Shown: positions 1-11,751, counted from the stretch's first letter. The stretch is DNA of 36,335 nucleotides from Pseudomonas sp. GD03858 (GCF_029840925.1 NZ_JAOCDM010000046.1:1-36335), one strand, 5' to 3'. The notes: generated by a model from the sequence alone, not told the origin. Numbers and translations: made by a program.

Positions 1-268
1 CGCAGGCACGTTCGAAGGTGTGGGGCTTGCCGAGGATCTGCTCGCCCAGCACCGCCACCTGGTCGGAGCCGATGATCAGGTGGTCGGGGTGGCTGGCGGC
101 CAGGGCCTCGGCCTTCTGTCGGGCCAGGCGGCGGACCAGCTCGACGGCAGGCTCGTCATCGAGGCGTCGTTCGTCCAGGTCGGGGCTCGCCCAGGTGAAG
201 GGCAGGCGCAGGCGGGTGAGCAGTTCGCGGCGGTACGCAGAGCTGGAAGCCAGTAACAAGGGAAGCAT
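1..268 (-). CDS. Maf/YceF-family nucleotide pyrophosphatase (partial, C-terminus outside window)
   Basis: The reverse strand reads from an ATG at 268 into the window edge, giving 89 residues of a protein usually about 190-200 long. The N-terminus has the Maf signature: three serines (8-10) followed by Arg13-Arg14-Glu15-Leu-Leu, then Asp32-Glu33, and a Ser-Asp-Gln-Val stretch near residue 68. Maf proteins hydrolyse non-canonical or modified nucleoside triphosphates; the YceF branch prefers m7GTP. The position next to yceD-rpmF is the usual one for yceF, which supports that branch. A CAGGAG ribosome site precedes the ATG. It diverges from yceD. The family is clear; the subfamily rests on context. 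Confidence 0.85.
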   Translation of the reverse strand, partial: MLPLLLASSSAYRRELLTRLRLPFTWASPDLDERRLDDEPAVELVRRLARQKAEALAASHPDHLIIGSDQVAVLGEQILGKPHTFERAC

Positions 269-326
269 GGTAGACTCCTGGGCAATTGCCCCGAATTCTA
301 ACATGCGAGATGACACCTAATTTCCT

Positions 327-355
327 TTGACAGGGAGGGGGTGCATCCCTAGAAT
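327..355 (+). promoter_or_regulatory. Strong sigma-70 promoter for yceD-rpmF-plsX
   Basis: A perfect -35 box TTGACA (327-332), a 17-bp spacer and a TAGAAT -10 box (350-355) are read directly. The expected start of transcription, about 361-363, is only a few bases before the yceD ATG at 365, so the mRNA may be leaderless or nearly so. Confidence 0.7.
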
Positions 356-364
356 GCTGCGCCT

Positions 365-892
365 ATGTTGAATGACCCGATTCCACCTCACGTTGACCCG
401 CGCAAATTGGCTGATCGTGGCGTAACCCTCGAAGGTTCGCTGCAACTCGCTGATTTGGAAAGACTCTGCGACCCGCTTTCCGACAACGTCGGTACGGTGC
501 AGGCGAAGTTCGATTTTGAACGAGATGAACAGCACGTGGTGGTTATCCACAGCGAGCTGGACGTCGAAGTCAAGATGGTTTGCCAGCGTTGTCTTGAGCT
601 GGTCACCCTGCCGATCCACAGCGAATGCACATACGCCGTGGTGAAGGAGGGTGCGAATACCCAGTCGTTGCCGAAAGGCTATGACGTGCTGGAACTGGGC
701 GAAGATCCTTTGGATCTGCAGGCGTTGGTCGAGGAAGAGCTGTTGCTCGCCCTGCCGATCGTGCCTGCTCATCATCCGGAAGAATGCCAGCAGCCGGCGG
801 GACTCGATGAGCCCGAGCCGAGCAAGGACGAGGTATCGCGGTCCAACCCGTTCAGTGTATTGGCGCAGTTAAAGCGTGACCCAAACGTTTAG
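365..892 (+). CDS. yceD: YceD/DUF177 family protein (23S rRNA accumulation protein)
   Basis: This 175-residue protein matches the DUF177/YceD family. It has the family's Cys-x-x-Cys pair (Cys73, Cys76, in VCQRCLEL) and an acidic C-terminal half. Family members are encoded just upstream of rpmF and are needed for normal 23S rRNA levels; the biochemical mechanism is unsettled. The ATG at 365 fits the N-terminus I recall for Pseudomonas homologues (MLNDPIPPHV), yet no purine-rich ribosome site lies before it. The strong promoter ends at 355, which suggests leaderless translation. rpmF follows after 13 bp, so the two are surely co-transcribed. Confidence 0.92.
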   Translation: MLNDPIPPHVDPRKLADRGVTLEGSLQLADLERLCDPLSDNVGTVQAKFDFERDEQHVVVIHSELDVEVKMVCQRCLELVTLPIHSECTYAVVKEGANTQSLPKGYDVLELGEDPLDLQALVEEELLLALPIVPAHHPEECQQPAGLDEPEPSKDEVSRSNPFSVLAQLKRDPNV

Positions 893-905
893 GAGTTAAT
901 CAATT

Positions 906-1088
906 ATGGCTGTTCAGCAGAACAAAAAATCCCGCTCTGCCCGTGACATGCGCCGTTCGCACGACGCCCTGTCGGAAAACGCCCTGTCCGTAGAGAAGAG
1001 CACCGGCGAAGTACACCTGCGTCACCACGTTTCGCCAGAAGGCGTATACCGTGGTCGCAAAGTGATCGACAAGGGCGCCGACGAGTAA
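906..1088 (+). CDS. rpmF: 50S ribosomal protein L32
   Basis: The 60-residue basic protein begins [20 protein letters not shown], the standard L32 N-terminus, and is full length. L32 is a structural protein of the large ribosomal subunit. It contains no cysteine, so it belongs to the zinc-free form of L32. An AGGAG ribosome site (893-897) lies 8 bases before the ATG. It sits between yceD and plsX, the conserved order linking ribosome and membrane-lipid synthesis. Confidence 0.97.
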   Translation: MAVQQNKKSRSARDMRRSHDALSENALSVEKSTGEVHLRHHVSPEGVYRGRKVIDKGADE

Positions 1089-1091
1089 TCC

Positions 1092-2102
1092 TTGTCCGCT
1101 CAGATCATCGCGATCGACGCAATGGGCGGGGACTTCGGTCCCCGCAACATTGTTCAGGCTAGCATTGCCTGCCTTTCGGCTACTCCCTCGCTGCACCTGA
1201 CCCTCGTCGGTCAACCCTCCCTCCTAGAAGATCTCGTCAGTGGCCTTGCGGCTGCGGATCGCGCGCGCCTGCAGATTGTCGCGGCCAGCGAAGTGATCGG
1301 CATGGACGAGCGGCCATCGCAGGCGTTGCGGGGCAAGCCGGACTCGTCGATGCGCGTCGCCCTCGAACTGGTGCGTGATGGCAAGGCCCAGGCCTGCGTG
1401 AGCGCCGGCAATACCGGTGCGCTCATGGCCCTGTCGCGCCTGGTGCTCAAGACCTTGCCCGGGATCGATCGCCCGGCGATGGTGGCGGCGATTCCGACCC
1501 AGGCCGGCTATTGTCAGTTGCTCGACCTCGGGGCCAATGTCGATTGCAGCGCGGAAAACCTCTACCAGTTCGCCGTGATGGGCTCGGTGGCCGCCCAGGC
1601 CTTGGGCGTGCATCGGCCGCGGGTGGCGCTGCTCAACATCGGCACCGAGGACATCAAGGGCAATCAGCAGGTCAAGCTGGCCGCCAGCCTGTTGCAGAGC
1701 GCCCGGGGCCTGAACTACATCGGCTTCGTCGAGGGCGACGGGCTGTATCGTGGCGAGGCGGACGTGGTGGTGTGCGACGGCTTCGTCGGCAATATCCTGC
1801 TCAAGTCCAGCGAAGGCCTGGCGACCATGATCGGTGCGCGCATCGAGGCGTTGTTCCGTGGTGGGCTGCTCTCGCGGGCGGCGGGGGCGATGGCCATGCC
1901 GTTGCTCAAGCGCCTGCAGGCCGACCTGGCACCGGCGCGACACAATGGCGCAAGCTTCCTGGGGTTGCAGGGCATCGTCATCAAGAGCCATGGCTCGGCA
2001 GGCGTGCAGGGCTTGCAGAGCGCGATCCAGCGTGCGCTGATCGAGATCCAGGAGAACCTGCCGCAGCGCCTGCACGGGCGTCTGGAGGACTTGCTGTTGT
2101 AG
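1092..2102 (+). CDS. plsX: Phosphate acyltransferase PlsX (acyl-ACP:phosphate)
   Basis: PlsX converts acyl-ACP and phosphate to acyl-phosphate, the donor for the first acylation of glycerol-3-phosphate in phospholipid synthesis. It is a peripheral membrane enzyme. The protein is 336 residues, normal for the family, and carries the N-terminal [10 protein letters not shown] signature (about 8-17), an [10 protein letters not shown] stretch and a C-terminal SHGSA motif. The start is TTG at 1092, only 3 bp after the rpmF stop and without a clear ribosome site, which suggests coupling to rpmF translation. Starting there gives the usual [13 protein letters not shown]-terminus. Confidence 0.95.
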   Translation: MSAQIIAIDAMGGDFGPRNIVQASIACLSATPSLHLTLVGQPSLLEDLVSGLAAADRARLQIVAASEVIGMDERPSQALRGKPDSSMRVALELVRDGKAQACVSAGNTGALMALSRLVLKTLPGIDRPAMVAAIPTQAGYCQLLDLGANVDCSAENLYQFAVMGSVAAQALGVHRPRVALLNIGTEDIKGNQQVKLAASLLQSARGLNYIGFVEGDGLYRGEADVVVCDGFVGNILLKSSEGLATMIGARIEALFRGGLLSRAAGAMAMPLLKRLQADLAPARHNGASFLGLQGIVIKSHGSAGVQGLQSAIQRALIEIQENLPQRLHGRLEDLLL

Positions 2103-2154
2103 CCTGCGCCGGCCTCTTCGCGGGTACACTGCAACCTTCGGGCCCGTGGCAATC

Positions 2155-2181
2155 CTGTGGGAGCGGGTTTACCCGTGAAAG
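2155..2181. repeat. Single REP-like palindromic fragment in plsX-fabD gap
   Basis: The 234-bp gap between plsX and fabD holds a 'TGTGGGAGCGGGTTTACCCGTGAA' type sequence, related to the REP elements elsewhere in the window, followed by a short GGGCC region. I see no other gene in the gap. fabD may have its own promoter here but I could not pick one with confidence. Confidence 0.5.
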
Positions 2182-2336
2182 GGCCGACACAGGCAAGCAA
2201 AGGCCTTAGGCATATCGCCGATGAAGTGCTTAAATGTGACCGCTTGGTCTGAGTGTCCATCCAAGCTTTCAGATTGCGCGCCCGGCCAGCGGCCCGGCGC
2301 ACCCTATCCGACGACAAGATCATAAGGGCTTGTTCA

Positions 2337-3275
2337 ATGTCTGCATCCCTCGCATTCGTCTTTCCTGGTCAAGGTTCCCAGTCGCTGGGCATGCTCAAAG
2401 AGCTGGGCGCTGAGAAGCCGGTAATCGTCGAGACCTTCAAGGAAGCGTCCGAGGCCCTGGGCTATGACCTGTGGAAGCTGGTCCAGGAAGGCCCGGAAGA
2501 GCAACTCAATCAAACCGACAAGACCCAGCCGGCCATCCTGACCGCCTCGATCGCCCTGTGGCGCCTGTGGCTGGAAGAGGGTGGCGCGCAGCCTGCGTAC
2601 GTCTCTGGTCACAGCCTGGGTGAATACAGCGCCCTGGTCGCCGCTGGCAGCCTTTCGCTGAAAGACGCCGTGCGCCTGGTCGAGCGCCGTGGCCAGCTGA
2701 TGCAGGAGGCCGTGCCGGCCGGTCATGGCGCCATGGCCGCGATCCTCGGCCTGGACGACGCGGTCGTGGTCGAGATCTGCGCCAAGGCCGCCGAAGACGA
2801 AGTGGTCAGCGCGGTGAACTTCAACTCGCCGGGCCAGGTGGTGATCGCCGGCAACAAGGCGGCGGTGGATCGCGCCATCGAGCTGTGCAAAGAGGCCGGT
2901 GCCAAGCGCGCCCTGCCGCTGGCGGTCAGCGTGCCGTCGCACTGCGCCCTGATGAAACCGGCCGCCGAGCGTTTCGCCGAGTCGGTCAATGCCATCGAAT
3001 GGAAGTCCCCGCAGATCCCGGTGGTGCAGAACGTCACCGCCGCCATCGCCGCCGACCTCGACGCCCTCAAGCAGGACCTGCTGGCGCAGCTGTACCAGCC
3101 GGTGCGCTGGGTCGAGTGCGTGCAGGCCCTGGCCGAGCGCGGCGCGGTGAACCTGGTCGAATGCGGCCCGGGCAAGGTCCTGGCTGGCCTGAACAAGCGT
3201 TGCGCCGATGGCGTGACCACCTACAACCTCAACACCCCAGACGCCGTCGCCGCCACCCGCGCGGCGCTGGCCTGA
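2337..3275 (+). CDS. fabD: Malonyl-CoA:ACP transacylase
   Basis: FabD moves malonyl from CoA to acyl carrier protein, supplying the extender for fatty-acid elongation. The 312-residue protein has the N-terminal FPGQGSQ (9-15), the nucleophile elbow GHSLG with Ser93, and the catalytic His202 in VPSHCALM. I chose ATG 2337, giving MSASLAFVFPGQGSQ, because an upstream in-frame start at 2253 would add 28 residues of non-family sequence. fabG follows 16 bp downstream with a GGAGAAG ribosome site, so fabD-fabG form a tight pair. Confidence 0.96.
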   Translation: MSASLAFVFPGQGSQSLGMLKELGAEKPVIVETFKEASEALGYDLWKLVQEGPEEQLNQTDKTQPAILTASIALWRLWLEEGGAQPAYVSGHSLGEYSALVAAGSLSLKDAVRLVERRGQLMQEAVPAGHGAMAAILGLDDAVVVEICAKAAEDEVVSAVNFNSPGQVVIAGNKAAVDRAIELCKEAGAKRALPLAVSVPSHCALMKPAAERFAESVNAIEWKSPQIPVVQNVTAAIAADLDALKQDLLAQLYQPVRWVECVQALAERGAVNLVECGPGKVLAGLNKRCADGVTTYNLNTPDAVAATRAALA

Positions 3276-3291
3276 ATTCGGAGAAGCTTGC

Positions 3292-4032
3292 ATGAGCCTG
3301 CAAGGTAAAGTTGCACTGGTCACCGGCGCCAGCCGTGGCATCGGCCAGGCTATCGCCCTCGAGCTGGGCCGCCAGGGCGCGACCGTGATCGGTACCGCCA
3401 CCACCGCCTCCGGCGCCGAGCGCATTGCCGCCACCCTGAAAGAGCACGGCATCAACGGTACCGGCCTTGAGCTGAACGTCACCAGCGCCGAGTCCGTGGA
3501 CGCGGTGCTGGGCGCCATCGGCGAGCAGTTCGGCGCACCGGCCATCCTGGTCAACAACGCCGGCATCACCCGCGACAACCTGATGCTGCGGATGAAGGAC
3601 GACGAGTGGTTCGACGTGATCGACACCAACCTCAACAGCCTTTACCGTCTGTCCAAGGGCGTGCTGCGCGGCATGACCAAGGCCCGTTGGGGTCGTATCA
3701 TCAGCATCGGCTCGGTGGTAGGTGCCATGGGCAACGCCGGCCAGGCCAACTATGCCGCCGCCAAGGCCGGCCTGGAAGGCTTCAGCCGTGCCCTGGCCCG
3801 TGAAGTGGGCTCGCGTGGCATCACCGTCAATTCGGTGACTCCAGGCTTCATCGATACCGACATGACTCGCGAGCTGCCAGAAGCGCAGCGCGAGGCCCTG
3901 CAGAAGGAAATTCCGCTGGGCCGCCTGGGCCAGGCCGAGGAAATCGCGAAGGTGGTATCCTTCCTGGCGTCCGACGGCGCGGCCTATGTCACCGGTGCCA
4001 CCGTGCCGGTGAACGGCGGGATGTACATGTAA
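3292..4032 (+). CDS. fabG: 3-oxoacyl-[ACP] reductase
   Basis: FabG is the NADPH-dependent short-chain dehydrogenase that reduces 3-oxoacyl-ACP in the elongation cycle. The 246-residue protein has the cofactor motif TGASRGIG (11-18), NNAG (88-91) and the catalytic set Ser141, Tyr154, Lys158 in the pattern YAAAK. It ends in GGMYM, as usual for FabG. It sits between fabD and acpP. A 204-bp gap to acpP suggests that acpP also has its own promoter. Confidence 0.96.
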   Translation: MSLQGKVALVTGASRGIGQAIALELGRQGATVIGTATTASGAERIAATLKEHGINGTGLELNVTSAESVDAVLGAIGEQFGAPAILVNNAGITRDNLMLRMKDDEWFDVIDTNLNSLYRLSKGVLRGMTKARWGRIISIGSVVGAMGNAGQANYAAAKAGLEGFSRALAREVGSRGITVNSVTPGFIDTDMTRELPEAQREALQKEIPLGRLGQAEEIAKVVSFLASDGAAYVTGATVPVNGGMYM

Positions 4033-4236
4033 AAACCGCAACTCAATGTGACGGATTGCTTCAAAAAAGAGTCATACTGCGAACCTAAAATCCGTTATAA
4101 AGCTGCAACCAGATTCCGGGCAGAGGGCCCGGTGGCCTGGTGGAAGGCGCGTTACGCTTGAAAAGCAGGCGTCTTCCTATAAACTTGGTCACCGGCCAGC
4201 TGCCTGACATATGTCCATTAGGAGTGAAAACTAGGT

Positions 4237-4473
4237 ATGAGCACCATCGAAGAACGCGTCAAGAAAATCGTCGCCGAGCAACTGGGCGTCAAGGAAGAGG
4301 AAGTGAAGAACGAATCTTCCTTCGTCGATGACCTGGGTGCCGACTCGCTTGACACCGTTGAGCTGGTGATGGCTCTGGAAGAGGAATTCGAGACCGAAAT
4401 CCCTGACGAAGAAGCCGAGAAGATCACTACCGTTCAAGCTGCCATCGACTACGTCAACAGCCACCAGGCCTAA
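4237..4473 (+). CDS. acpP: Acyl carrier protein
   Basis: This 78-residue, strongly acidic protein carries the growing acyl chain on a phosphopantetheine arm. The attachment serine is Ser37 in GADSLDTVE, and the length and sequence are canonical. The 204-bp gap upstream of it is AT-richer than the neighbouring genes, consistent with a strong dedicated promoter. TAGGAG is present at 4218-4223, 13 bases before the ATG, and a second weaker AGG lies closer. A rho-independent terminator follows directly, so acpP can be made in excess over fabF. Confidence 0.97.
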   Translation: MSTIEERVKKIVAEQLGVKEEEVKNESSFVDDLGADSLDTVELVMALEEEFETEIPDEEAEKITTVQAAIDYVNSHQA

Positions 4474-4501
4474 GACGTTTCAGTCGACGCTTCTTGTCGG
4501 G

Positions 4502-4538
4502 AAAAACCGCACTGCCGTCGCCGGCGTGCGGTTTTTTC
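4502..4538 (+). terminator. Rho-independent terminator after acpP
   Basis: AAAACCGCAC (4503-4512) pairs with GTGCGGTTTT (4526-4535), and a T-run continues the right arm. It lies 30 bp after the acpP stop and before fabF. Confidence 0.85.
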
Positions 4539-4635
4539 TTTGCAAGCCCTGCAATCAGCGGAGTCTGTTGCCAGGCCATTGGCTGCATCAGTGCACTGGC
4601 AAGAGACTCTGTAATTTGGAAATGAGGAGAGTACT

Positions 4636-5880
4636 GTGTCGCGTAGACGCGTCGTGGTCACTGGTATGGGTATGCTGTCGCCACTGGGTACCGATGTACC
4701 GAGCACCTGGCAGGGCATTCTGGCTGGCCGCAGTGGCATTGGTCCGATCGAGCATACGGATCTGTCTGCCTACTCCACCCGTTTTGGCGGCTCGGTAAAG
4801 GGCTTCGAAGTCGAGCAGTACCTGTCGGCCAAAGAGGCCCGCAAGCTCGACCTGTTCATCCAGTACGGCCTGGCGGCCGGCTTCCAGGCGGTGCGCAACG
4901 CCGGTCTGGAAATCACCGACGCCAACCGCGAGCGCATCGGCGTGGCCATGGGCTCGGGTATCGGTGGCCTGACCAACATCGAAGAGACCAGCAAGACCCT
5001 GCACGAGCAGGGGCCGCGCCGGATCTCGCCGTTCTTCGTGCCGGGCTCGATCATCAACATGATCTCCGGCTTCCTGTCGATCCACCTGGGTCTGCAAGGG
5101 CCGAACTACGCGATCGCCACCGCCTGCACCACCGGCACCCATTGCATCGGCATGGCCGCGCGCAACATCGCCTATGGCGAAGCCGACGTGATGATCGCCG
5201 GCGGCGCTGAAATGGCGGCCTGCGGCCTGGGCATGGGCGGCTTCGGCGCGTCGCGCGCACTGTCGACCCGCAACGACGAGCCGGCCCGTGCCAGCCGTCC
5301 GTGGGACAAGGGTCGTGATGGCTTCGTGCTGTCCGACGGTGCCGGTGCCCTGGTGCTCGAAGAGCTGGAGCACGCCAAGGCCCGTGGCGCCACCATCTAT
5401 GCCGAGCTGGTCGGTTTCGGCATGAGCGGCGACGCCTACCACATGACCTCGCCACCCGATTCCGGCGAAGGCGCCGCCCGCTGCATGGCCAACGCCCTGC
5501 GCGATGCCGGCATCCAGCCTGAGGACGTCAGCTATATCAACGCCCACGGCACCTCGACGCCGGCCGGCGACGTGGCCGAAGTGGCCGCGATCAAACGCGT
5601 GTTCGGTGAGCACGCCTACAAGCTGGCGGTGAGCTCGACCAAGTCGATGACCGGCCACTTGCTTGGCGCCGCCGGCGCGGTAGAGGCGATCTTCAGCGTC
5701 CTGGCGATCAACAGCCAGATGGCGCCGCCGACCATCAACCTGGACGAGCCTGACGAAGGCTGCGACCTGGACTTCGTGCCGCACCAGGCGCGCAGCATGC
5801 CGATCGACGTGGTGCTGTCCAACTCGTTCGGCTTCGGTGGCACCAACGGCTCGCTGGTATTCCGTCGGTTCGCCGACTGA
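4636..5880 (+). CDS. fabF: 3-oxoacyl-[ACP] synthase II
   Basis: FabF is the condensing enzyme that elongates acyl-ACP with malonyl-ACP, including the long unsaturated intermediates. The 414-residue protein has the Cys-His-His centre: Cys164 in TACTTGTH, His304 in NAHGTSTP and His341 in STKSMTGH, with Lys336. It ends with the [12 protein letters not shown] motif. The start is GTG at 4636 with GAGGAGA just upstream. Its TGA overlaps the pabC ATG by one base, so pabC translation is probably coupled. Confidence 0.96.
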   Translation: MSRRRVVVTGMGMLSPLGTDVPSTWQGILAGRSGIGPIEHTDLSAYSTRFGGSVKGFEVEQYLSAKEARKLDLFIQYGLAAGFQAVRNAGLEITDANRERIGVAMGSGIGGLTNIEETSKTLHEQGPRRISPFFVPGSIINMISGFLSIHLGLQGPNYAIATACTTGTHCIGMAARNIAYGEADVMIAGGAEMAACGLGMGGFGASRALSTRNDEPARASRPWDKGRDGFVLSDGAGALVLEELEHAKARGATIYAELVGFGMSGDAYHMTSPPDSGEGAARCMANALRDAGIQPEDVSYINAHGTSTPAGDVAEVAAIKRVFGEHAYKLAVSSTKSMTGHLLGAAGAVEAIFSVLAINSQMAPPTINLDEPDEGCDLDFVPHQARSMPIDVVLSNSFGFGGTNGSLVFRRFAD

Positions 5881-6695
5881 TGCACAGCTGGATCGATGGC
5901 CAGGACGCGGCTGCGGTCAACCTGCAGAACCGCGGCCTGGCCTACGGCGATGGCCTGTTCGAGACCATTGCCGTGCGCGGCGGCAGGCCCAGCCTGCTGG
6001 CCCTGCACCTCGACCGCCTGGCGCTGGGTTGCCAGCGCCTGGCGATCGAAGTCGACCTGACGCTTGTTCGCAATGAATTGTTGCAATTCGCCCAATTGCT
6101 GGGCGAAGGCGTCGCCAAGCTGATCCTGACCCGCGGCGACAGCCAGCGCGGTTACGCCCCGGTGGCTGGCGCCCAGGCGCGGCGCATCCTCCAGGGCAGC
6201 CCCTTGCCCGCCTATCCCGCCGAACACGCCGAACAGGGCGTGCGCTTGTACGCCTGCCAGACACGCTTGGCGGAACAACCGCTACTGGCCGGGCTCAAAC
6301 ACCTCAACCGCCTCGAGCAGGTGCTGGCCCGCGCCGAATGGCAGGACAGCGCGTTTGCCGAAGGCTTGATGCGTGATGGCCAAGGACGGGTGATCGAAGG
6401 GGTGTACAGCAACCTGTTCCTGGTGCGCGGTGGCGTGCTGCTGACCGCCGAGCTGAGCCGTTGCGGCGTGGCCGGGGTGATGCGCGCGGCGCTGCTGGAG
6501 CAGGCGGCGTTGCTGGGCATTCCCACTCAAGTGCGGGACTTGCCGCTGGAGGCGCTGGAGCAGGCCGAGGAGGTGTTCGTCTGCAACAGTGTCTACGGTA
6601 TCTGGCCTGTGCGTGAATTCGCCGCGCTGAACTGGCCGGCGGGGCCGCTCACCCGTAAACTGCAGGCCGTTGCCCGTACGTTACTGGATACTTGA
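5880..6695 (+). CDS. pabC: Aminodeoxychorismate lyase
   Basis: PabC is a PLP enzyme of fold type IV that cleaves 4-amino-4-deoxychorismate to p-aminobenzoate and pyruvate for folate synthesis. The 271-residue protein shows the N-terminal RGLAYGDGLFET motif (18-29), the Schiff-base Lys140 in GLKHLNRLEQV and the IEGVYSNLF phosphate-binding stretch. Length and position between fabF and mltG are standard. The ATG overlaps the fabF stop; mltG starts 3 bp after its own stop. Confidence 0.93.
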   Translation: MHSWIDGQDAAAVNLQNRGLAYGDGLFETIAVRGGRPSLLALHLDRLALGCQRLAIEVDLTLVRNELLQFAQLLGEGVAKLILTRGDSQRGYAPVAGAQARRILQGSPLPAYPAEHAEQGVRLYACQTRLAEQPLLAGLKHLNRLEQVLARAEWQDSAFAEGLMRDGQGRVIEGVYSNLFLVRGGVLLTAELSRCGVAGVMRAALLEQAALLGIPTQVRDLPLEALEQAEEVFVCNSVYGIWPVREFAALNWPAGPLTRKLQAVARTLLDT

Positions 6696-6698
6696 TTC

Positions 6699-9473
<2,775 letters not shown>

Positions 9474-9506
9474 CTTCCATCGTTCATTCATGTGTGTCGT
9501 GTTCCC

Positions 9507-10289
9507 ATGCTCGTAGATTCCCATTGCCATCTCGATCGTCTAGACCTGAGCGCCCACCAGGGCTCCCTCGATGCCGCCCTGCAGGCGGCGCGTGAGCGTG
9601 GGATCGGGCATTTCCTGTGCATCGGCGTGAGCGCGGACAACGCAGGCACGGTCAAGGCGCTCAGCGAGCGCTACGCGGATGTCGACTGTTCGGTAGGTGT
9701 GCATCCGCTCGACCTGGCGCCGGGCGAGACGCCGGCATTGGAATGGCTGCTGCGCGAACTGGCTCATCCGCATGTGGTGGCCATTGGCGAGACCGGGCTG
9801 GATTACCACTACGAGCCGGAGGCCGCCGAGTTGCAGCAGGCATCGTTCCGTCTTCACCTGGAAGCATCGCGCCAGACCGGCAAGCCGGTGATCGTGCATA
9901 CCCGTGCGGCGCGTGAAGACACCCTGGCGTTGCTGCGCGAGGCCAGCCTGCCCCAGGCCGGGGTCTTGCACTGCTTTACCGAGGACTGGCCGATGGCCAG
10001 GGCGGCGCTGGACCTGGGCTACTACATCTCGTTGTCGGGCATCGTCACCTTCCGCAACGCCGACGCCTTGCGCGAGGTAGCCCGCCAAGTACCGGTCGAT
10101 CGCCTGCTGGTGGAGACCGACTCGCCGTACCTGGCGCCAATCCCGCATCGTGGCAAGCCGAACCTGCCGCAATATGTGCGCGAGGTCGCCGAGTACGTGG
10201 CCTCGCTGCGCGGTGTCAGCTACGAGCAACTGGCCGAGCAGACCACCGGCAACTTCAAGCGCCTGTTCCCGTTGGCACGGGTGGCCTGA
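9507..10289 (+). CDS. TatD family metal-dependent hydrolase (deoxyribonuclease-like)
   Basis: This 260-residue TIM-barrel hydrolase has the TatD signatures: DSHCHLD (4-10), GETGLDYHYEP, the metal-ligand HCFTE and ETDSPYLAP. The group includes 3'-5' nucleases. Which paralogue (TatD or YcfH) this is cannot be settled by eye; the position after tmk-holB is that of E. coli ycfH. I chose ATG 9507 because it gives the standard MLVDSHCHLD start; a GTG at 9492 would add five residues. It closes the cluster and converges on the rgsA-like RNA. Confidence 0.92.
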   Translation: MLVDSHCHLDRLDLSAHQGSLDAALQAARERGIGHFLCIGVSADNAGTVKALSERYADVDCSVGVHPLDLAPGETPALEWLLRELAHPHVVAIGETGLDYHYEPEAAELQQASFRLHLEASRQTGKPVIVHTRAAREDTLALLREASLPQAGVLHCFTEDWPMARAALDLGYYISLSGIVTFRNADALREVARQVPVDRLLVETDSPYLAPIPHRGKPNLPQYVREVAEYVASLRGVSYEQLAEQTTGNFKRLFPLARVA

Positions 10290-10333
10290 GCCGCCCGGGA
10301 AAGGTTGTCGCGTGGGCGGGCGCCGATCCGGCC

Positions 10334-10370
10334 AAAAAAAACCCGGGTTCTGGGGGAGGAATCCGGGTTA
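10334..10370 (-). terminator. Rho-independent terminator of the RgsA-like RNA
   Basis: On the reverse strand AACCCGG (10369-10363) pairs with CCGGGTT (10346-10340), followed by a run of T. The forward strand lacks a T-run after the hairpin, so the direction is clear. Confidence 0.75.
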
Positions 10371-10453
10371 AGACCATTAGGAGTAAAACAAAGGTACACG
10401 GTCCGTGGGCACCTTTATCGGCGCGTCACTTGGGGGGGATGCGCCACGCCAAC
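10335..10453 (-). ncRNA. rgsA: Probable RgsA small regulatory RNA
   Basis: On the reverse strand a CAATACTT -10 element (10466-10459), close to the sigma-S type CTATACTT, would start an RNA near 10453. The strong terminator ends it near 10335, giving about 119 nt. The RNA can form an internal hairpin AAAGGT...ACCTTT (10410-10415 with 10394-10389). In P. aeruginosa the sigma-S-dependent, Gac-affected RNA RgsA (PA2958.1, about 120 nt) lies beside the tatD gene PA2959, the same place as here. RgsA contributes to peroxide resistance. The identity rests on location, size and architecture, not on an alignment. The rest of the 255-bp gap shows no gene. Confidence 0.7.
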
Positions 10454-10544
10454 ACTTCAAGTATTGGTCAGGTTTGACGAGTCGCCAGTGATCGTTGATC
10501 GTTTTTTAAACAAATTTGGAATACGCCCGCGGTCCATTGCGCAT

Positions 10545-11678
10545 TCAATGCATGGCGATTTGTCGGACCTGTCGCAGAGCTTCGGCAATCAGGTGGTCAT
10601 CGGTATGAAAGTGCGGGGAAAAGCGTACTCCTGGGCCGCGCAGGGCACAGATCACGCCATTTTCGGTGAGTGATCGATAAATGTCGGCATTGGCATGCCC
10701 GTCGAGGCTGAAATTAACGATGCCGGCACGCCGCTCGGGGTCGGCCGGACTATGCAGGCGCACGCCGGGAATGCTCGCCAGCCCCTCATGCAGCAGCCTG
10801 ACTCGCTCTGCCAGCCGCTCTGCGACCGTTGCCATGCCGACTTCCTCCAGCAGCGACAGGCTGGCCTCCAGCGCGCAGGCGCCGAGCATGTTCGGGCTGC
10901 CGCATTCGAAGCGCCGTGCGCTGCGCGCCGGCTGCCACTGACGGCGGTCGAAGTCGCCCAGGTTGTCCAGCATGTGCCAGCCGTAGGCGTGCAGCTTCAA
11001 TTGCCGGCGCAGGTCGCTGCGGCAATAGAACAGGCCCAGGCCCTCGGGGCCCAGCATCCATTTATGGCCGTCGGCCATGGCGAAATCGCATGGGTATGCC
11101 TGGACGTCGAAGGGCAGGGCGCCAATCTGCTGGATCGCGTCCACGCAAAACAGCACGCCATGCGCGCGGCAGGCCCGGCCCAGGCGCGCAAGGTCAAGGC
11201 GCAGGCCAGTGGCGTACTGCACGGCGCTGACCGACAGCAAGCGCGTGCGAGGGCCACAGGTGGCGAGCAGCGCAGCCTCCGGGTCGCTGCCAGCGAGACT
11301 CGCCTCGAGCACTTCGACGCCCTGGTCGGCCAAGGCCTGCCATACCACGCGGTTGGAAGGGAACTCCTCGGCGCTGATGACTACCTGGTCCCCAGGCCGC
11401 CAGTCGAGCCCGAACGCCACCAGAGACAGGGCCTGGGAGGTGCTGCCAACCAGCGCGACATCGCCGCTGCTCGGGGCATTGATCAGGCGTGCCAGGCGCT
11501 CGCGCAGACGCCGTTCAGTAGCCAGCCAGGCCGGATACTCGCTGGCACCCAGGCGCATGTTGTCGCGGGCGAAGCGGGCCACCGCGTCGTGGGTCCGACG
11601 GGGCCAAGGGGCGATAGCGGCGTGGTTGAGGTAGCACAGGCCCGGCGCCAGCTCGAACTCATCATGAAACATAGACAT
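10545..11678 (-). CDS. Class V aminotransferase-fold PLP enzyme (cysteine desulfurase-like)
   Basis: This 377-residue protein belongs to PLP fold type I, class V. Lys206 in ADGHKWMLGPEG is the expected Schiff-base lysine and Asp180 in CVDAIQQ the pyridine-nitrogen ligand; SAEEFPSNR and GSTSQAL are also typical. Relatives include isopenicillin-N epimerase-like and desulfurase-like enzymes, and the substrate here cannot be told. The start ATG 11678 was preferred to the one at 11672; both have weak ribosome sites. It diverges from a TetR gene with a 73-bp gap, so that regulator may control it. Confidence 0.85.
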   Translation of the reverse strand: MSMFHDEFELAPGLCYLNHAAIAPWPRRTHDAVARFARDNMRLGASEYPAWLATERRLRERLARLINAPSSGDVALVGSTSQALSLVAFGLDWRPGDQVVISAEEFPSNRVVWQALADQGVEVLEASLAGSDPEAALLATCGPRTRLLSVSAVQYATGLRLDLARLGRACRAHGVLFCVDAIQQIGALPFDVQAYPCDFAMADGHKWMLGPEGLGLFYCRSDLRRQLKLHAYGWHMLDNLGDFDRRQWQPARSARRFECGSPNMLGACALEASLSLLEEVGMATVAERLAERVRLLHEGLASIPGVRLHSPADPERRAGIVNFSLDGHANADIYRSLTENGVICALRGPGVRFSPHFHTDDHLIAEALRQVRQIAMH

Positions 11679-11751
11679 GGTTGGAAGATCCGTGCAATTT
11701 GCCGCCAGTTAGGCATAATAATCCGCTTCGATTGTCATCCCAGTCCTTCTT

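Noticed and set aside
2334..3635. 433-codon reverse frame opposite fabD-fabG
   Set aside because: It is antisense to two clear fatty-acid genes and spans their junction.
10305..10673. 122-codon forward frame over the rgsA region
   Set aside because: It has no family features and runs over the terminator hairpin and into the antisense of the aminotransferase gene.
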